DNA from: Aeromonas bestiarum | Lineage (GTDB): Bacteria; Pseudomonadota; Gammaproteobacteria; Enterobacterales; Aeromonadaceae | Assembly: GCF_000819745.1 (NCBI RefSeq) | Contig: NZ_CDDA01000003.1 | Location: 23,293 to 87,292, forward strand | Reading direction: 5' to 3' | DNA length: 64,000 nt | Shown: positions 17,854 through 29,700 of the stretch, one piece after another | Layout: every line of letters starts with the position of its first letter | Numbering within the stretch: the first letter of the stretch is position 1 | Notes under the pieces: model-generated | Seen by the model: the letters and a program-made list of their open reading frames with translations, nothing else | The model's database searches: none | What the model was told of the DNA's origin: nothing | Made by a program: the position numbers and the translations under genes

Positions 17854-18765
17854 TCAATCTGCACTGTTGGTACTGGTTGCTGCTTCTGTTACCAGTGCAA
17901 GGAAGGCGCGTATGGCGGGGGTGATGCTGTGCTGGCGAGTAAGAAAGACGGTGCTGCCGGCCTCGAGCGGCTCAAGGGGCTGGCAGACCAGATCCGAGAG
18001 CTGGCTGGCTGAGCGGGCGAGGCCCGCGCTGACGATGGCCCAGCCCAGCCGATGGCGCACCGCACTCACCAGGTGGAACAGGGAGTCTGTCTCCAGCACC
18101 ACCTTGAGCGGGATCCCCGCTCGCTCGGCGGCAAGATCCAGGTATCTGCGAAACTGCATGGAGCGGCTTGGCAGTACCAGGGGTCTGTGTTGCAGGCTGG
18201 CCAGGGTCATGGGCTCGGAGGAGGGGAGGGGCTCTGCCGCGCCGCGGTTCATCAACACTGCCATCCGGTTGTGACCCTGAGGGTAAACGTGAAAGGCGCG
18301 CCTGCCAGGTTCGCCCGGGGGCTCGTCAAACCCCAGACCTATGTCGCACTGGTGCAGCGCCAGCTGTGACAGCAGGGCCTCATTGCTCAGCACCGACAGA
18401 CGGATGACGATATCGGGGTAGCGCTGCTTGCACCTGGCGATGAGCGGCATTATGTCGACATTGGATTGGGGCACTATGCCGATGCGCAAGGTGCCAGACA
18501 ACTCGCCGTGAAACAGCGCCAGCTCCTGCTTGAGCGCCTCCTGTTCCAGCAGCATCCGCTCGGCGTACTGGCGCACCAGCTCGCCCGCTTCGGTGAGAGC
18601 GACGAACTGGCTGGTGCGCACCACCAGATCCGTGCCCAGGTTTTTCTCCAGCGCCGTGATGCTGGCCGACAGGGTCGGCTGGGTGATGTGGCAGGCTTTG
18701 GCGGCCTTGGCAAAATGCCGATGCTTGGCCAGTTCGTGAAAATAGTGCAGTTGCTTGATGTTCAT
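17854..18765 (-). CDS. LysR family transcriptional regulator
   Basis: 303 residues. The N-terminal winged helix-turn-helix (MNIKQLHYFHELAKHRHFAKAA, then ITQPTLSASITALE) is typical of the family. The remainder is the periplasmic-binding-like effector domain starting about residue 90 (LRIGIVPQSNVDIMPLI). It is transcribed away from fdhD and the molybdoenzyme gene, with 132 bp between starts. That region holds a T-N11-A inverted repeat, so it probably regulates itself and the fdhD operon. The effector molecule is unknown; formate or molybdate status would be reasonable guesses. Confidence 0.9.
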   Translation of the reverse strand: MNIKQLHYFHELAKHRHFAKAAKACHITQPTLSASITALEKNLGTDLVVRTSQFVALTEAGELVRQYAERMLLEQEALKQELALFHGELSGTLRIGIVPQSNVDIMPLIARCKQRYPDIVIRLSVLSNEALLSQLALHQCDIGLGFDEPPGEPGRRAFHVYPQGHNRMAVLMNRGAAEPLPSSEPMTLASLQHRPLVLPSRSMQFRRYLDLAAERAGIPLKVVLETDSLFHLVSAVRHRLGWAIVSAGLARSASQLSDLVCQPLEPLEAGSTVFLTRQHSITPAIRAFLALVTEAATSTNSAD

Positions 18766-18827
18766 CGCGATCTTGCGAGGCGTCTGGCGGGGTGATAGTT
18801 AAAATTAATCAATTGAAAATTCATCGT

Positions 18828-18855
18828 CAATAGAGGGATTCTATTGGGAGATAGA
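18828..18855. promoter_or_regulatory. candidate LysR operator
   Basis: CAATAGA-GGGAT-TCTATTG is a perfect 7-5-7 inverted repeat containing a T-N11-A core, with a third ATAGA half-site at 18851-18855. It lies in the LysR-fdhD divergent region. Confidence 0.6.
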
Positions 18856-18897
18856 TTTAATTCATTGGTTTTGCACTGCCGGGCTCTCTAAACTTGA

Positions 18898-19720
18898 ATG
18901 CAGTTTGCATTTTTAGGCCAACCCTTCATGCCTGCGCCCTGCTTAGTCGGCACCCCTGCCAATCCACCTGCCTCGCCTTCGCTCGATCATCTGGTGGAGG
19001 AGGTGGCGGTCTCCATCAATATCAATGGCATCAACCATGCGGTGATGATGGCGACCCCGGACGATCTCGACGATTTTGCCATCGGATTTCTGTTCTGCGA
19101 GTCGATCATCGGGCACAACCACGATGTGCACGATATTCGGGTATCCCCCGCTGAACATGGCTTTGTGCTGGATGTTACCATCGCCAACCGCTGTCTGGCG
19201 CGGCTACAGCTGCGTCGGCGCAGGCTGACCGGTGCGACCGGTTGCGGCATCTGCGGGGTGGAGGCGGTCGAGCAGGCATTTCCCGCTCTTCGGCCATTGT
19301 CGATGACTCTGCCCCTTGATGTTACGCTGTTGGCCGAACTGCGGCCGCAAATCGCCCAGTGGCAGCTCAAGGGGCAACACTCCGGCGCCCTGCATGCGGC
19401 GCTGGCGCTGGATGAGCAGGGGCAGATCCTCCACTGCCGCGAAGATATAGGGCGTCACAATGCCCTCGACAAGCTGATCGGCCTCTTGCTGCGCCAGAAA
19501 CTCCCCTGCGACACCCTGGTGGTGACCAGCCGCTGCGGCAGTGAGCTGGTGCAAAAAGCGGCGCTGTTCGGCGCTCGTCACCTCGTCTGCCTGGCGTCAC
19601 CCAGCCAGTTGGCGGTCAGGTTGGCCCTCAAATACAACCTCAACGTCATCCATATTCCCAAGTTTGATGCCCCGGTCAGCTACTCCAGCTATCGCCCGGC
19701 GGATCCCATCGGAGAGTGCC

Positions 19721-19734
<14 letters not shown>
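18898..19734 (+). CDS. fdhD: formate dehydrogenase accessory sulfurtransferase FdhD
   Basis: 278 residues from the first ATG; ATG 18928 is an equally possible start, since neither has a strong ribosome site. FdhD passes sulfur from IscS to the bis-MGD molybdenum cofactor so that formate dehydrogenase-type enzymes become active. The catalytic CGICG (CxxC) lies in the expected loop, and later REDIGRHNALDKL and SRCGSELVQKAA match the family. The end overlaps the following molybdoenzyme gene by 14 bases, a direct sign that this enzyme is its client. Confidence 0.94.
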
Positions 19735-22001
<2,267 letters not shown>

Positions 22002-22009
<8 letters not shown>

Positions 22010-22115
22010 ACAAGGCCCTGGTTTGACATACCAGCTGCTCGGTCAGGCAACCCTGTTCGCGTTGCTGGCCATAGAGGAAAATGAAGGGGCTCGTACGGCG
22101 GGGCATGTCCATACC
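22002..22115 (-). pseudogene. relic of a GNAT acetyltransferase 3' end
   Basis: On the minus strand this stretch reads DMPRRTSPFIFLYGQQREQG and continues to QLVCQTRAL. It aligns without gaps for about 30 codons to the C-terminus of the acetyltransferase at 3950-4408 (LFSLYDQQREQG, then LLVRQTKAP). No start, no N-terminal or acetyl-CoA domain and no ribosome site accompany it. It lies in the space between the YdeP-type gene, whose last bases it overlaps, and tRNA-Thr. It is read as a decayed duplicate. Confidence 0.6.
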
Positions 22116-22146
22116 GACCAGTACGATGCAAGCCTGAGAGTCGTAC

Positions 22147-22185
22147 AAACAACAACGCCGCATAAGATATGCGGCGTTGTTGTTT
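22147..22185. terminator. terminator between the YdeP-type gene and tRNA-Thr
   Basis: Long stem AAACAACAACGCCGCAT/ATGCGGCGTTGTTGTTT. It serves tRNA-Thr on the minus strand and probably also the convergent molybdoenzyme operon. Confidence 0.85.
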
Positions 22186-22193
22186 GCGAGATC

Positions 22194-22269
22194 TGGTGCC
22201 GGTAAGAGGAGTCGAACCCCCGACCTTCGCATTACGAATGCGCTGCTCTACCAACTGAGCTATACCGGC
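22194..22269 (-). tRNA. tRNA-Thr (anticodon CGT)
   Basis: Read on the minus strand: acceptor GCCGGTA, D arm AGCTCAGTTGGTAGAGC, anticodon loop TTCGTAA (CGT), T arm GGGGGTTCGACTCCT and an encoded CCA end. 76 nt. Confidence 0.97.
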
Positions 22270-22354
22270 GTGGCACTAGATTCCCGAAAACAGTGGGGCA
22301 AGTCAATGAGCTGACATCAATTTTATGAGTGAGCTCATGGAGTTACGGGCAATG

Positions 22355-23095
22355 TTAGAGGTTGGCAAACTCCGGAATATGGGCGCGGCCGCGGCTTTCG
22401 AGAAAATCGAGCAGGGCGCGGGGAGATCGCGCCAGGATCCGCTCTTCTGGGAAGCCGGCCTCGGTTACCAGCCGGTGGCAGTGCTCGAAATCCCCCAGGC
22501 TGAAGGCCACGTGGGAGTCGGAGCCGAAAGTGAGATAGGCACCCAGATCGCGCGCCGCTTCGACGATGGCGCGGCAGTTGCTCTCGCTACCCGGACGGGA
22601 ATGGCTGAAGGAGGAGTTGTTGAGCTCCAGCGCCACTCGGTATTCGGCGGCGGCCTTGACCACGGCCTGGATGTCGATGGGGAAGGCTGGGTTGCCCGGG
22701 TGGCTTATCATGTCGACCCGACCGCTCCTGATGGCGTTGATCATGGCCTGGGTATGGGTTGCCTGATCGCAGGGGGGAAATACAGGTTCGTGGAAGCCCG
22801 CCATTATCATGTCGAGCCGAGACTCATAGCGCTCGGGGAAGTCGATTTCACCGTCGATATTTTTGATGTTGGCTTCGATGCCACGCAGTATGCCGACCCC
22901 GTCGACCACCCGTGGCAGCACATGCAGATTGACGAAGTGCCAGAAGTGGGGGGCATCGGCCATGTCGGGGCCGTGATCCGTGGTGGCAAACAGCTTGATC
23001 CCCTTCGCCCTGGCGATGGGCAGATAGTCGTGAATGGTGCTGTAAGCGTGGGTGCTGGCGACGGTATGGGTGTGGGTATCGACCGTATACTTCAT
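22355..23095 (-). CDS. PHP-domain phosphatase YcdX
   Basis: 246 residues, as E. coli YcdX (245). It is a trinuclear-zinc PHP-fold phosphatase. Metal ligands are visible in order: [10 protein letters not shown] (HxH), ATTDHGP, a Glu in GIEANI, an AGFHEP His, MISHPGNP, and the final GSDSH (DxH). The start is ATG 23095 with GGGGAGAG upstream; the 11-residue longer frame is rejected. E. coli YcdX is reported to help swarming. It sits downstream of a region with an unexplained inverted repeat. Confidence 0.92.
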   Translation of the reverse strand: MKYTVDTHTHTVASTHAYSTIHDYLPIARAKGIKLFATTDHGPDMADAPHFWHFVNLHVLPRVVDGVGILRGIEANIKNIDGEIDFPERYESRLDMIMAGFHEPVFPPCDQATHTQAMINAIRSGRVDMISHPGNPAFPIDIQAVVKAAAEYRVALELNNSSFSHSRPGSESNCRAIVEAARDLGAYLTFGSDSHVAFSLGDFEHCHRLVTEAGFPEERILARSPRALLDFLESRGRAHIPEFANL

Positions 23096-23512
23096 CTTCT
23101 CTCCCCTTCTGGCGTGAGGCGCCAGCATAGCAAAGGCGGCGGGTCGAGACCATGTTGTGGCTTGTCATACTTTGTCACAAATTGCGGGGGCGTTGACAAA
23201 GTTTGAACACGCTTGGCCGCCATGATGGATGAATCGATGAAAGCCTGAACTCGCATCGATGGGTTGGATCAGGATGGTGCAACCTCTTTTCCCCGCCGTC
23301 GCTCCCTGCGACGGTTTTTTTTGCTTTTTTGCCCGCGCATCGTCACCAACACCAACAGGGCAAAAAAATGCCCAACTAGCATGGAGCAGGTTGGGCGAGA
23401 CTTAATGTTTAATTGCAGTGGCATAGATATAGAGTGTTGTTTGTCAGCTAAGTTCCCGCCTTGTTCTCCATTTTTTAGCAAAAACATTCCACTAACACCT
23501 GTTCACATTCTC
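23096..23512. other. intergenic region with inverted repeat and orphan terminator
   Basis: Between divergent ycdX and the TetR gene. ACTTTGTCA/TGACAAAGT (23169-23177 and 23194-23202) is a perfect 9-bp inverted repeat. CCGTCGC/GCGACGG (23296-23302 and 23308-23314) followed by eight T is a + strand intrinsic terminator with no gene upstream of it. A short unidentified RNA on the + strand is possible. Confidence 0.45.
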
Positions 23513-23541
23513 TTGACATAAAAGGTTGTGAAACGTACTTT
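23513..23541 (+). promoter_or_regulatory. sigma-70 promoter of the TetR-fadE unit
   Basis: -35 TTGACA (23513-23518), 17-bp spacer, -10 TACTTT (23536-23541). Confidence 0.75.
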
Positions 23542-23557
23542 TTAAACATTCGTTTAA
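23542..23557. promoter_or_regulatory. PsrA-like operator
   Basis: TTAAAC-ATTC-GTTTAA, a perfect inverted repeat directly after the -10 box and 12 bases before the regulator's start codon. Its AAAC-N4-GTTT core matches sites known for the PsrA fatty-acid regulators. Binding here would block the promoter, giving autorepression relieved by long-chain acyl ligands. Confidence 0.7.
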
Positions 23558-23569
23558 GTGAGGTGTCCT

Positions 23570-24223
23570 GTGAGTAAAATCGATACCAAAAACCGTATTC
23601 TCGATGCCGCCGAGGTGTTGTTTGCCGAACGGGGGTTCGCCGATACCTCTTTGCGTCTGATCACCAGCGAGGCCGACGTCAACCTGGCGTCGGTCAACTA
23701 CCACTTCGGTTCCAAGAAGGAGCTGATCCAGGCGGTGCTCGATCGCTACCTGAGCCTGTTCATGCCCGAGCTGGATGCGCGCCTGAATACCCTGATGGAG
23801 CAGGAGCAGCTGACTCTGCTGCAAGTGTTCGAGAGCTTCGTCGATCCCCTGATGAAGCTGGTGGCGGTGCGCACCAATGGTCCCGCCATCTTCATGCAGC
23901 TGCTGGGGCGTGGCTACATCGACAGCCAGGGCCACCTGCGCCGCTTCATCACGGCTCACTATGGCCCCATTTTGCTGCGGATCACCCAGGCGATCTCCAA
24001 GGCCAATCCGTCTCTGTCACCGGCGGATCTGTTCTGGCGGCTGCACTTCACCCTGGGCACTGTCGTGTTCACCATGGCCTCCGCCGATGCGCTACGCGAC
24101 ATCGCCCTGGCCGACTTTGGCCAGCAGCTCGATGTGGAAGGGCTGGTGCGCAACGTAATTCCTTATCTGGCGTCCGGTGTCGGGGCGCCCGTGGAGTCGA
24201 CCAGGCTCTCCCTGGCCGTGTAA
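23570..24223 (+). CDS. TetR family regulator, PsrA-like
   Basis: 217 residues. The start is GTG 23570 with GAGG six bases upstream. The N-terminal helix-turn-helix runs through TSLRLITSEADVNLASVNYH and FGSKKELIQAVL; the rest is a helical ligand domain. Its immediate position before fadE, and an AAAC-N4-GTTT operator in its promoter, point to the PsrA group, which represses beta-oxidation genes and responds to oleoyl-type fatty acids. The assignment to PsrA is inference from context and operator; the TetR family call is direct. Confidence 0.85.
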   Translation: MSKIDTKNRILDAAEVLFAERGFADTSLRLITSEADVNLASVNYHFGSKKELIQAVLDRYLSLFMPELDARLNTLMEQEQLTLLQVFESFVDPLMKLVAVRTNGPAIFMQLLGRGYIDSQGHLRRFITAHYGPILLRITQAISKANPSLSPADLFWRLHFTLGTVVFTMASADALRDIALADFGQQLDVEGLVRNVIPYLASGVGAPVESTRLSLAV

Positions 24224-24271
24224 CAACCAACAATAAATCAACGGAAACAGTGAAATAGAAGGAACTTGAGT

Positions 24272-26596
24272 ATGATCACATTGCTTATCCTGCTGGTGCT
24301 GGCGATAGCCGTTGTGCTCGGCGTGCCCTCCATCCGCAAAAAGGTGGTAACCCGTCCCGTGTTCGGCATCTTCAAGAAGATACTGCCGCCCCTGTCGGCC
24401 ACCGAACGGGAGGCCATGGAAGCCGGCTCCGTCTGGTGGGATGGCGAGTTGTTTCGCGGCAACCCCGACTGGAAAAAACTGCACGGTTACGGCAAGGCCG
24501 AGCTGACCGCCGAGGAGCAGGCCTTCATCGACAATCAGGTCGAGACCCTGCTCGCCATGGTCGACGACTTCAAGATCGTCAATGAAACCAAAGACCTGCC
24601 GGAGCCGGTGTGGGACTATCTGAAGAAGGAAGGCTTCTTCGCCCTGATCATCCCGAAATCCTACGGGGGCCGCGAGTTCTCGGCGATTGCCAACTCCACC
24701 ATAGTCACCCGCATCGCCACCAAGAGCCTGAGCGTGGCGGTCACCGTCATGGTGCCGAACTCACTTGGCCCGGGCGAGCTGCTGATGCACTACGGCACCC
24801 AGGCCCAGAAGGATTTCTGGCTGCCGGGGCTGGCCAATGGCAAGGAAGTGCCCTGTTTTGCCCTGACCGGCCCGGAAGCGGGCTCGGACGCGGGCGCCAT
24901 CCCGGACAAGGGGATCGTCTGCAAGGGGATGCACAAGGGTGAAGAGGTGCTTGGCATCCGCCTGAACTGGAACAAGCGTTACATCACCCTGGCCCCCCGT
25001 GCCACAGTGCTGGGTCTGGCGTTCAAGATGTATGACCCGGAAAAACTGCTGGGTGACAAGGAAGAGCTGGGCATCACCTGCGCCCTGATCCCGACCAGCC
25101 ACCCCGGCGTGCGCGTGGGTGATCGCCACTACCCCATGGGGCTGGCGTTCCTGAACGGTCCGACCTTCGGCAAGGATGTGTTCATTCCGCTGGACTGGAT
25201 CATAGGTGGCCCGGATTACGCCGGCCGCGGCTGGCGCATGCTGGTGGAGTGCCTCTCCGCCGGTCGCGGCATCTCGCTGCCTGCGCTCGGTACCGCCTGT
25301 GGTCACATGACGAGCCGCACCGTGAGTGCCTACTCCTATGTGCGCAAGCAGTTCGGCATGTCCATCGGCAAGTTCGAAGGGGTGCAAGAGGCGCTGGCCC
25401 GCATCGGCGGCCTGACCTATCAGCTGGAAGGGGCCCGTCGCATGACGGCCGGTTCGCTGGACTTGGGGCAGGCACCGGCTATCGTCACCGCGATCTCCAA
25501 GTACCACATGACCGAAATGGCGCGCCAGGTCATGGATGACTCCATGGACATCCATGCCGGCCGAGCCATCCAGCTGGGTCCGAAGAACTACACGGGTTAC
25601 GCCTACATGGGCATTCCGGTGGCCATCACGGTGGAAGGGGCCAACATACTGACCCGCAACCTGATGATCTTCGGGCAGGGCGCCACTCGCTGCCATCCCT
25701 ATGTGTTTGCCGAGCTGGAAGCTGCCGCCGACACGGACGTGGAGCGCGGCCTCGAGAAGTTTGACGCCCTGCTGCTGAAGCACATCGCCTTCGGTACCGG
25801 CAACTTCTTCGGTTCCCTGTTCCAGGGGCTGACCCTGGGCCAGTTCAACGGCTCCCCGGTGAGCGGCGAGACCGCCCGTTACTACAAGCAGCTGTCACGG
25901 ATGAGCAAGGGGCTGGCACTCTGTGCCGACGTCTCCATGCTGATGCTGGGTGGCGATCTCAAGCGCAAGGAGATGATCTCCGCTCGTCTGGGTGACGTGC
26001 TGAGCCACCTCTACCTCGCGTCCTCCACCCTCAAGCACTACGAGGATCAGGGCCGCATGGTCTCCGATCTGCCGTTCGTGCAGTATGCGGTGGAGCGCAA
26101 CCTCTACCTGATCGGCAAGGCGTTCGAGGGCTTCTTCCAGAACTTCCCGAACAAGGTGGCGGGTGCCGTGCTCAAGCGGGTGGTGTTCCCGTTCGGTGTG
26201 GGTTACCAGATGCCGGCGGACGATCGCTGCCACGCCATCTGTCTGGCCATGATGACGCCGGGCGAGTTCCGCGACCGTCTGACGGCGCTCTGCTACGTGG
26301 GCAAGGATGATGCGGATCCGGTCGGTCTGATGGATCGCGCCTTCCTGGCCATGGTGGCGGTACAGCCTTACGAGAAGAAGCTGGTGCAGGCCCAGAAAGA
26401 GGGCAAGTTGCCCCGCAAGATGGCCCTGCCCGAGCTGGTCGCGGCTGCCCTGTCCCAGTCCATCCTGAGCAAGGACGAGGCCGACAAGCTGCTGGCCGCC
26501 GATGCCCTGCGCTATGAGGCGATCCAGGTGGACAACTTCGCCCCTGGCGAGTTGGAAGGTCTGTCTCAGCCGAACCCTGTGGTGCATGCCGCCTGA
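24272..26596 (+). CDS. fadE: acyl-CoA dehydrogenase FadE
   Basis: 774 residues (E. coli 814). It carries out the first step of beta-oxidation, acyl-CoA to trans-2-enoyl-CoA, using FAD. GAAGGA lies eight bases before the ATG. A short N-terminal membrane segment (MITLLILLVLAIAVVLGV) is followed by the acyl-CoA dehydrogenase core, including ALTGPEAGSDAG and the SKYHMTEMARQVMDDSMDIHAG stretch in two halves around residues 410-430. A C-terminal extension is typical of FadE. It lies 48 bases after the TetR gene on the same strand, so it is probably co-transcribed and subject to the same operator. Confidence 0.95.
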   Translation: MITLLILLVLAIAVVLGVPSIRKKVVTRPVFGIFKKILPPLSATEREAMEAGSVWWDGELFRGNPDWKKLHGYGKAELTAEEQAFIDNQVETLLAMVDDFKIVNETKDLPEPVWDYLKKEGFFALIIPKSYGGREFSAIANSTIVTRIATKSLSVAVTVMVPNSLGPGELLMHYGTQAQKDFWLPGLANGKEVPCFALTGPEAGSDAGAIPDKGIVCKGMHKGEEVLGIRLNWNKRYITLAPRATVLGLAFKMYDPEKLLGDKEELGITCALIPTSHPGVRVGDRHYPMGLAFLNGPTFGKDVFIPLDWIIGGPDYAGRGWRMLVECLSAGRGISLPALGTACGHMTSRTVSAYSYVRKQFGMSIGKFEGVQEALARIGGLTYQLEGARRMTAGSLDLGQAPAIVTAISKYHMTEMARQVMDDSMDIHAGRAIQLGPKNYTGYAYMGIPVAITVEGANILTRNLMIFGQGATRCHPYVFAELEAAADTDVERGLEKFDALLLKHIAFGTGNFFGSLFQGLTLGQFNGSPVSGETARYYKQLSRMSKGLALCADVSMLMLGGDLKRKEMISARLGDVLSHLYLASSTLKHYEDQGRMVSDLPFVQYAVERNLYLIGKAFEGFFQNFPNKVAGAVLKRVVFPFGVGYQMPADDRCHAICLAMMTPGEFRDRLTALCYVGKDDADPVGLMDRAFLAMVAVQPYEKKLVQAQKEGKLPRKMALPELVAAALSQSILSKDEADKLLAADALRYEAIQVDNFAPGELEGLSQPNPVVHAA

Positions 26597-26624
26597 GTCT
26601 ATTGCCATCACTGAACCTGATGAG

Positions 26625-26651
26625 AAACCGGCCGAGTTGGCCGGTTTTTTT
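26625..26651 (+). terminator. fadE terminator
   Basis: AAACCGGCC/GGCCGGTTT stem followed by TTTT. Confidence 0.9.
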
Positions 26652-26770
26652 GTTTGTTAACCACGCATTTACAACCTCGATTAATTCCAGTTTAATGCAA
26701 TGGCCCCCACCCTTGGGGCAGGAAGCAAGGCCAGCGGAATGGCCGACAACAACAAACTCAGGAAGAGTGA

Positions 26771-29700
26771 ATGAACCTCGCCAAAACGGCGATCGAACGC
26801 CCCATCTGGGTGGCGGTTTCGATCGTGCTGATTTTTCTGCTGGGCCTGCTCAGCATCCGGGGGCTGCCGATCCAGCTGTTCCCCGACATAGACCGCCCGC
26901 ACCTCAACATCTCGGTGGACTGGCGCTCGGCCTCGCCTCAGGAGATGGAGTCGGAAATCACAGACCCCATCGAGCAGGAGATGCAGGGGGTGCAGGGGCT
27001 CAAGAACCTCACCAGCAACAGCTTCCCCGGCTTCACCGAGATAGATCTGGAGTTTGCCCTCGGCACCGACATGCAGCGGGCCCAGCTCGACGTCATCTCC
27101 CGTCTGAACCGGGTCTCCGGCCTGCCGGACAAGATTGGCGGCCCCTACGTCAACAACTACAGCAGCAACGACACCCTCACCTTCTTCTTCATCCAGCAAC
27201 TGCCCGGCGCCAAGGGGCAGATCGACGATCATCAGGCGCTGATCGAGGCGCGGGTCAAGCCGGATCTGGAGCGGATCCCCGGGGTGTCGACGGTCGACAT
27301 AGAGGGGATCAACGAGCGCCAGATCCAGATCCGCTTCGACCCTTACCGCGCCGCCGAGCTGGGGGTGGAGATCCCCGTGCTCGCCAGCCGGGCCAGCACA
27401 GGCTGGGACGTCTCCGCCGGCACCCTCGACATAGGTCGCTGGGAGTACAAGCTGCGCTTCGCCGGTCGCTACGATGTGGAGACGCTGGGGGACAAGGTGG
27501 TGGACTGGCGCGACGGACTGCCCATCTACCTGCGGGATGTGGCCGAGGTCAGGCTGGCCCGGGAGGAGAACCCTGTGCTGCGCATCCAGAACGGCAACAC
27601 AGCCATCGCGGCGCAGATCTTCAAGGAGAGCGGTGCCAACGCCCTGGCGGCGCTGGAGGCGATCAAGCTCAAGGTGGGCGAGCTAAACCGTGAGGTGCTG
27701 GAGCCGGTCGGGCTGCACATGGAGCAGTCGTTCGACGCCTCCCTCTACATCAATCGGGCGGTGGGCATGGTGACCGCCAATCTGGGGCTCGGCGTGCTGC
27801 TCTCCTGCGCCATCCTCTGGGTCTTCCTGCGCCAGCTCAAGGCGACCCTGATGATAGCGCTCGCCATTCCCATCAGCATCATGCTCACCTTCTGCCTGCT
27901 CAAGGTGATGGGCAGAACCCTCAATGTCATCTCGCTGGCGGGGGTCGCCTTTGCGGTCGGCATGGTGCTCGATGCCGCCATAGTGGTGCTGGAGAGTATC
28001 TACCGGCGCCATGAGCGCGGGGATCTGAGCAAGGCGGAGGCAGCGCTGGAGGGGACCCGACAGGTGTGGACCGCGCTGGTGGCCTCCACCCTGACCACGG
28101 TCGCCATCTTCCTGCCTGTGTTGCTGCTCAACGACGTGGAGGGGCAGCTGTTTGCCGATCTCGCGCTCACCATCGCCTGCGCCGTGACCGTCTCCATGCT
28201 GGTGGCGGTGACCGTGCTGCCGGCGGTGGCGGCGCGCTGGATGGGGCGCGAGCGACTGGTCGATCCCTATGACTCGCTGTGGCGGCGTACCACCCGCCAT
28301 GTGATCCGCGGGACCAGTACGGCCCCCCGCCGCTGGACCGTCATCACCCTGATGATGAGCCTGCCTGCGCTGGCCACCTGGGCTCTGTTGCCCAAGATGG
28401 ACTACCTGCCGGATGTGAAACGCGATGCGGTGGACGTGTGGATGAACTTCACCCCGGGCTTCAACCTCAAGGCCCAGCGTGAGGAGGTGATCGACACCCT
28501 GATCGCCCGCCTCGCCCCCTACATGAAGGGGGAGAAGGAGCCGGCCCTCAAGAACTACTACATATTGCGTTACCCGGGCGGCGCCCAGATCGGGGTGCGA
28601 CCCAAGGATGAAACCCAAATCAAGGCGCTGGAAAGCCTGTTGATGAAGCAGCTGCTGGTGGGCATCCCCGATACCCAGATATTCGGCGGCCAGGGTTCGC
28701 TGTTCGGCGGCTTTGACAGCGAGAACGGCATAGCCCTGCTGTTGCAGGGCGGCTCTTTGCCTGAGCTCTACCAGGCGGCACGGGCCGCCATGGCCATCGT
28801 CAAGCAAGACTTGCCGGGGGCTCAGGTCAGGCCGCAGCCGGATCTCGACTTCACCGCCCCCGAGCTGCGACTGGTGCCGCAAGACAGGCGCCTCGCCGAG
28901 GTGGGCTGGGATCGTACCCCCATGCCTGCCATCATCCAGACCTTCGGCGACGGGCTGCGGGTCGGCGAGTATTTCGATGGGGAGGACAGGCTCGACATCA
29001 TGCTGATGGGGCAGGCCTCCGCCAACCCGGATGAGCTAAAGGCGGTGCCGCTGGCGACCCCGTCCGGTCGCATAGTGCCGCTCGGTGAACTGCTGCGGGT
29101 GGAGCACGACATGGGCCCGGCCAGCATCTTTCGGGCCGACGGCAGGCGCAGCATCAGCCTGCAGATCTCGCCGCCAGAGGGGATGAGCATGGAGCAGGTG
29201 CTCGATACCCTGCAGAGCAAGAGCTTTGCCGCCATCCGGCCGCTGCTGCCCGCCGGCGGCGAGCTGAGAGTCTCGGGCAATGCCGACAGCCTGCAGCAGG
29301 CGCTGGACAATCTGGGGGCCATCTTCCTGTTTGCCGTGATGATCCTGCTGATCTTGCTGTGGGGCGTGTTTGCCTCCCTCAAGGATGCCGTGCTGGTGCT
29401 GCTGACCCTGCCGCTCGCCACCGTCGGCGGTGTGCTGGCGCTGCACCTGAGCGGCCTGCTGGTGCCGTTGCCGATGGATCTCTTGACCATCATAGGTTTC
29501 GTCATCCTGCTGGGGCTGGTGGTCAACAACGCCATCCTGCTGGTGCACCAGACCCGCATGGCCGAAAGGGACGGCATGAGTCGCCAGCTGGCGGTGGCCG
29601 ATGCCCTGCAAAGCCGGATGCGGCCCATCGCCATGACCAGTCTCACCAGCATCTTCGGCATGTTGCCGCTGATGCTGAGCCCGAGCGAGGGCAGCGAAAT

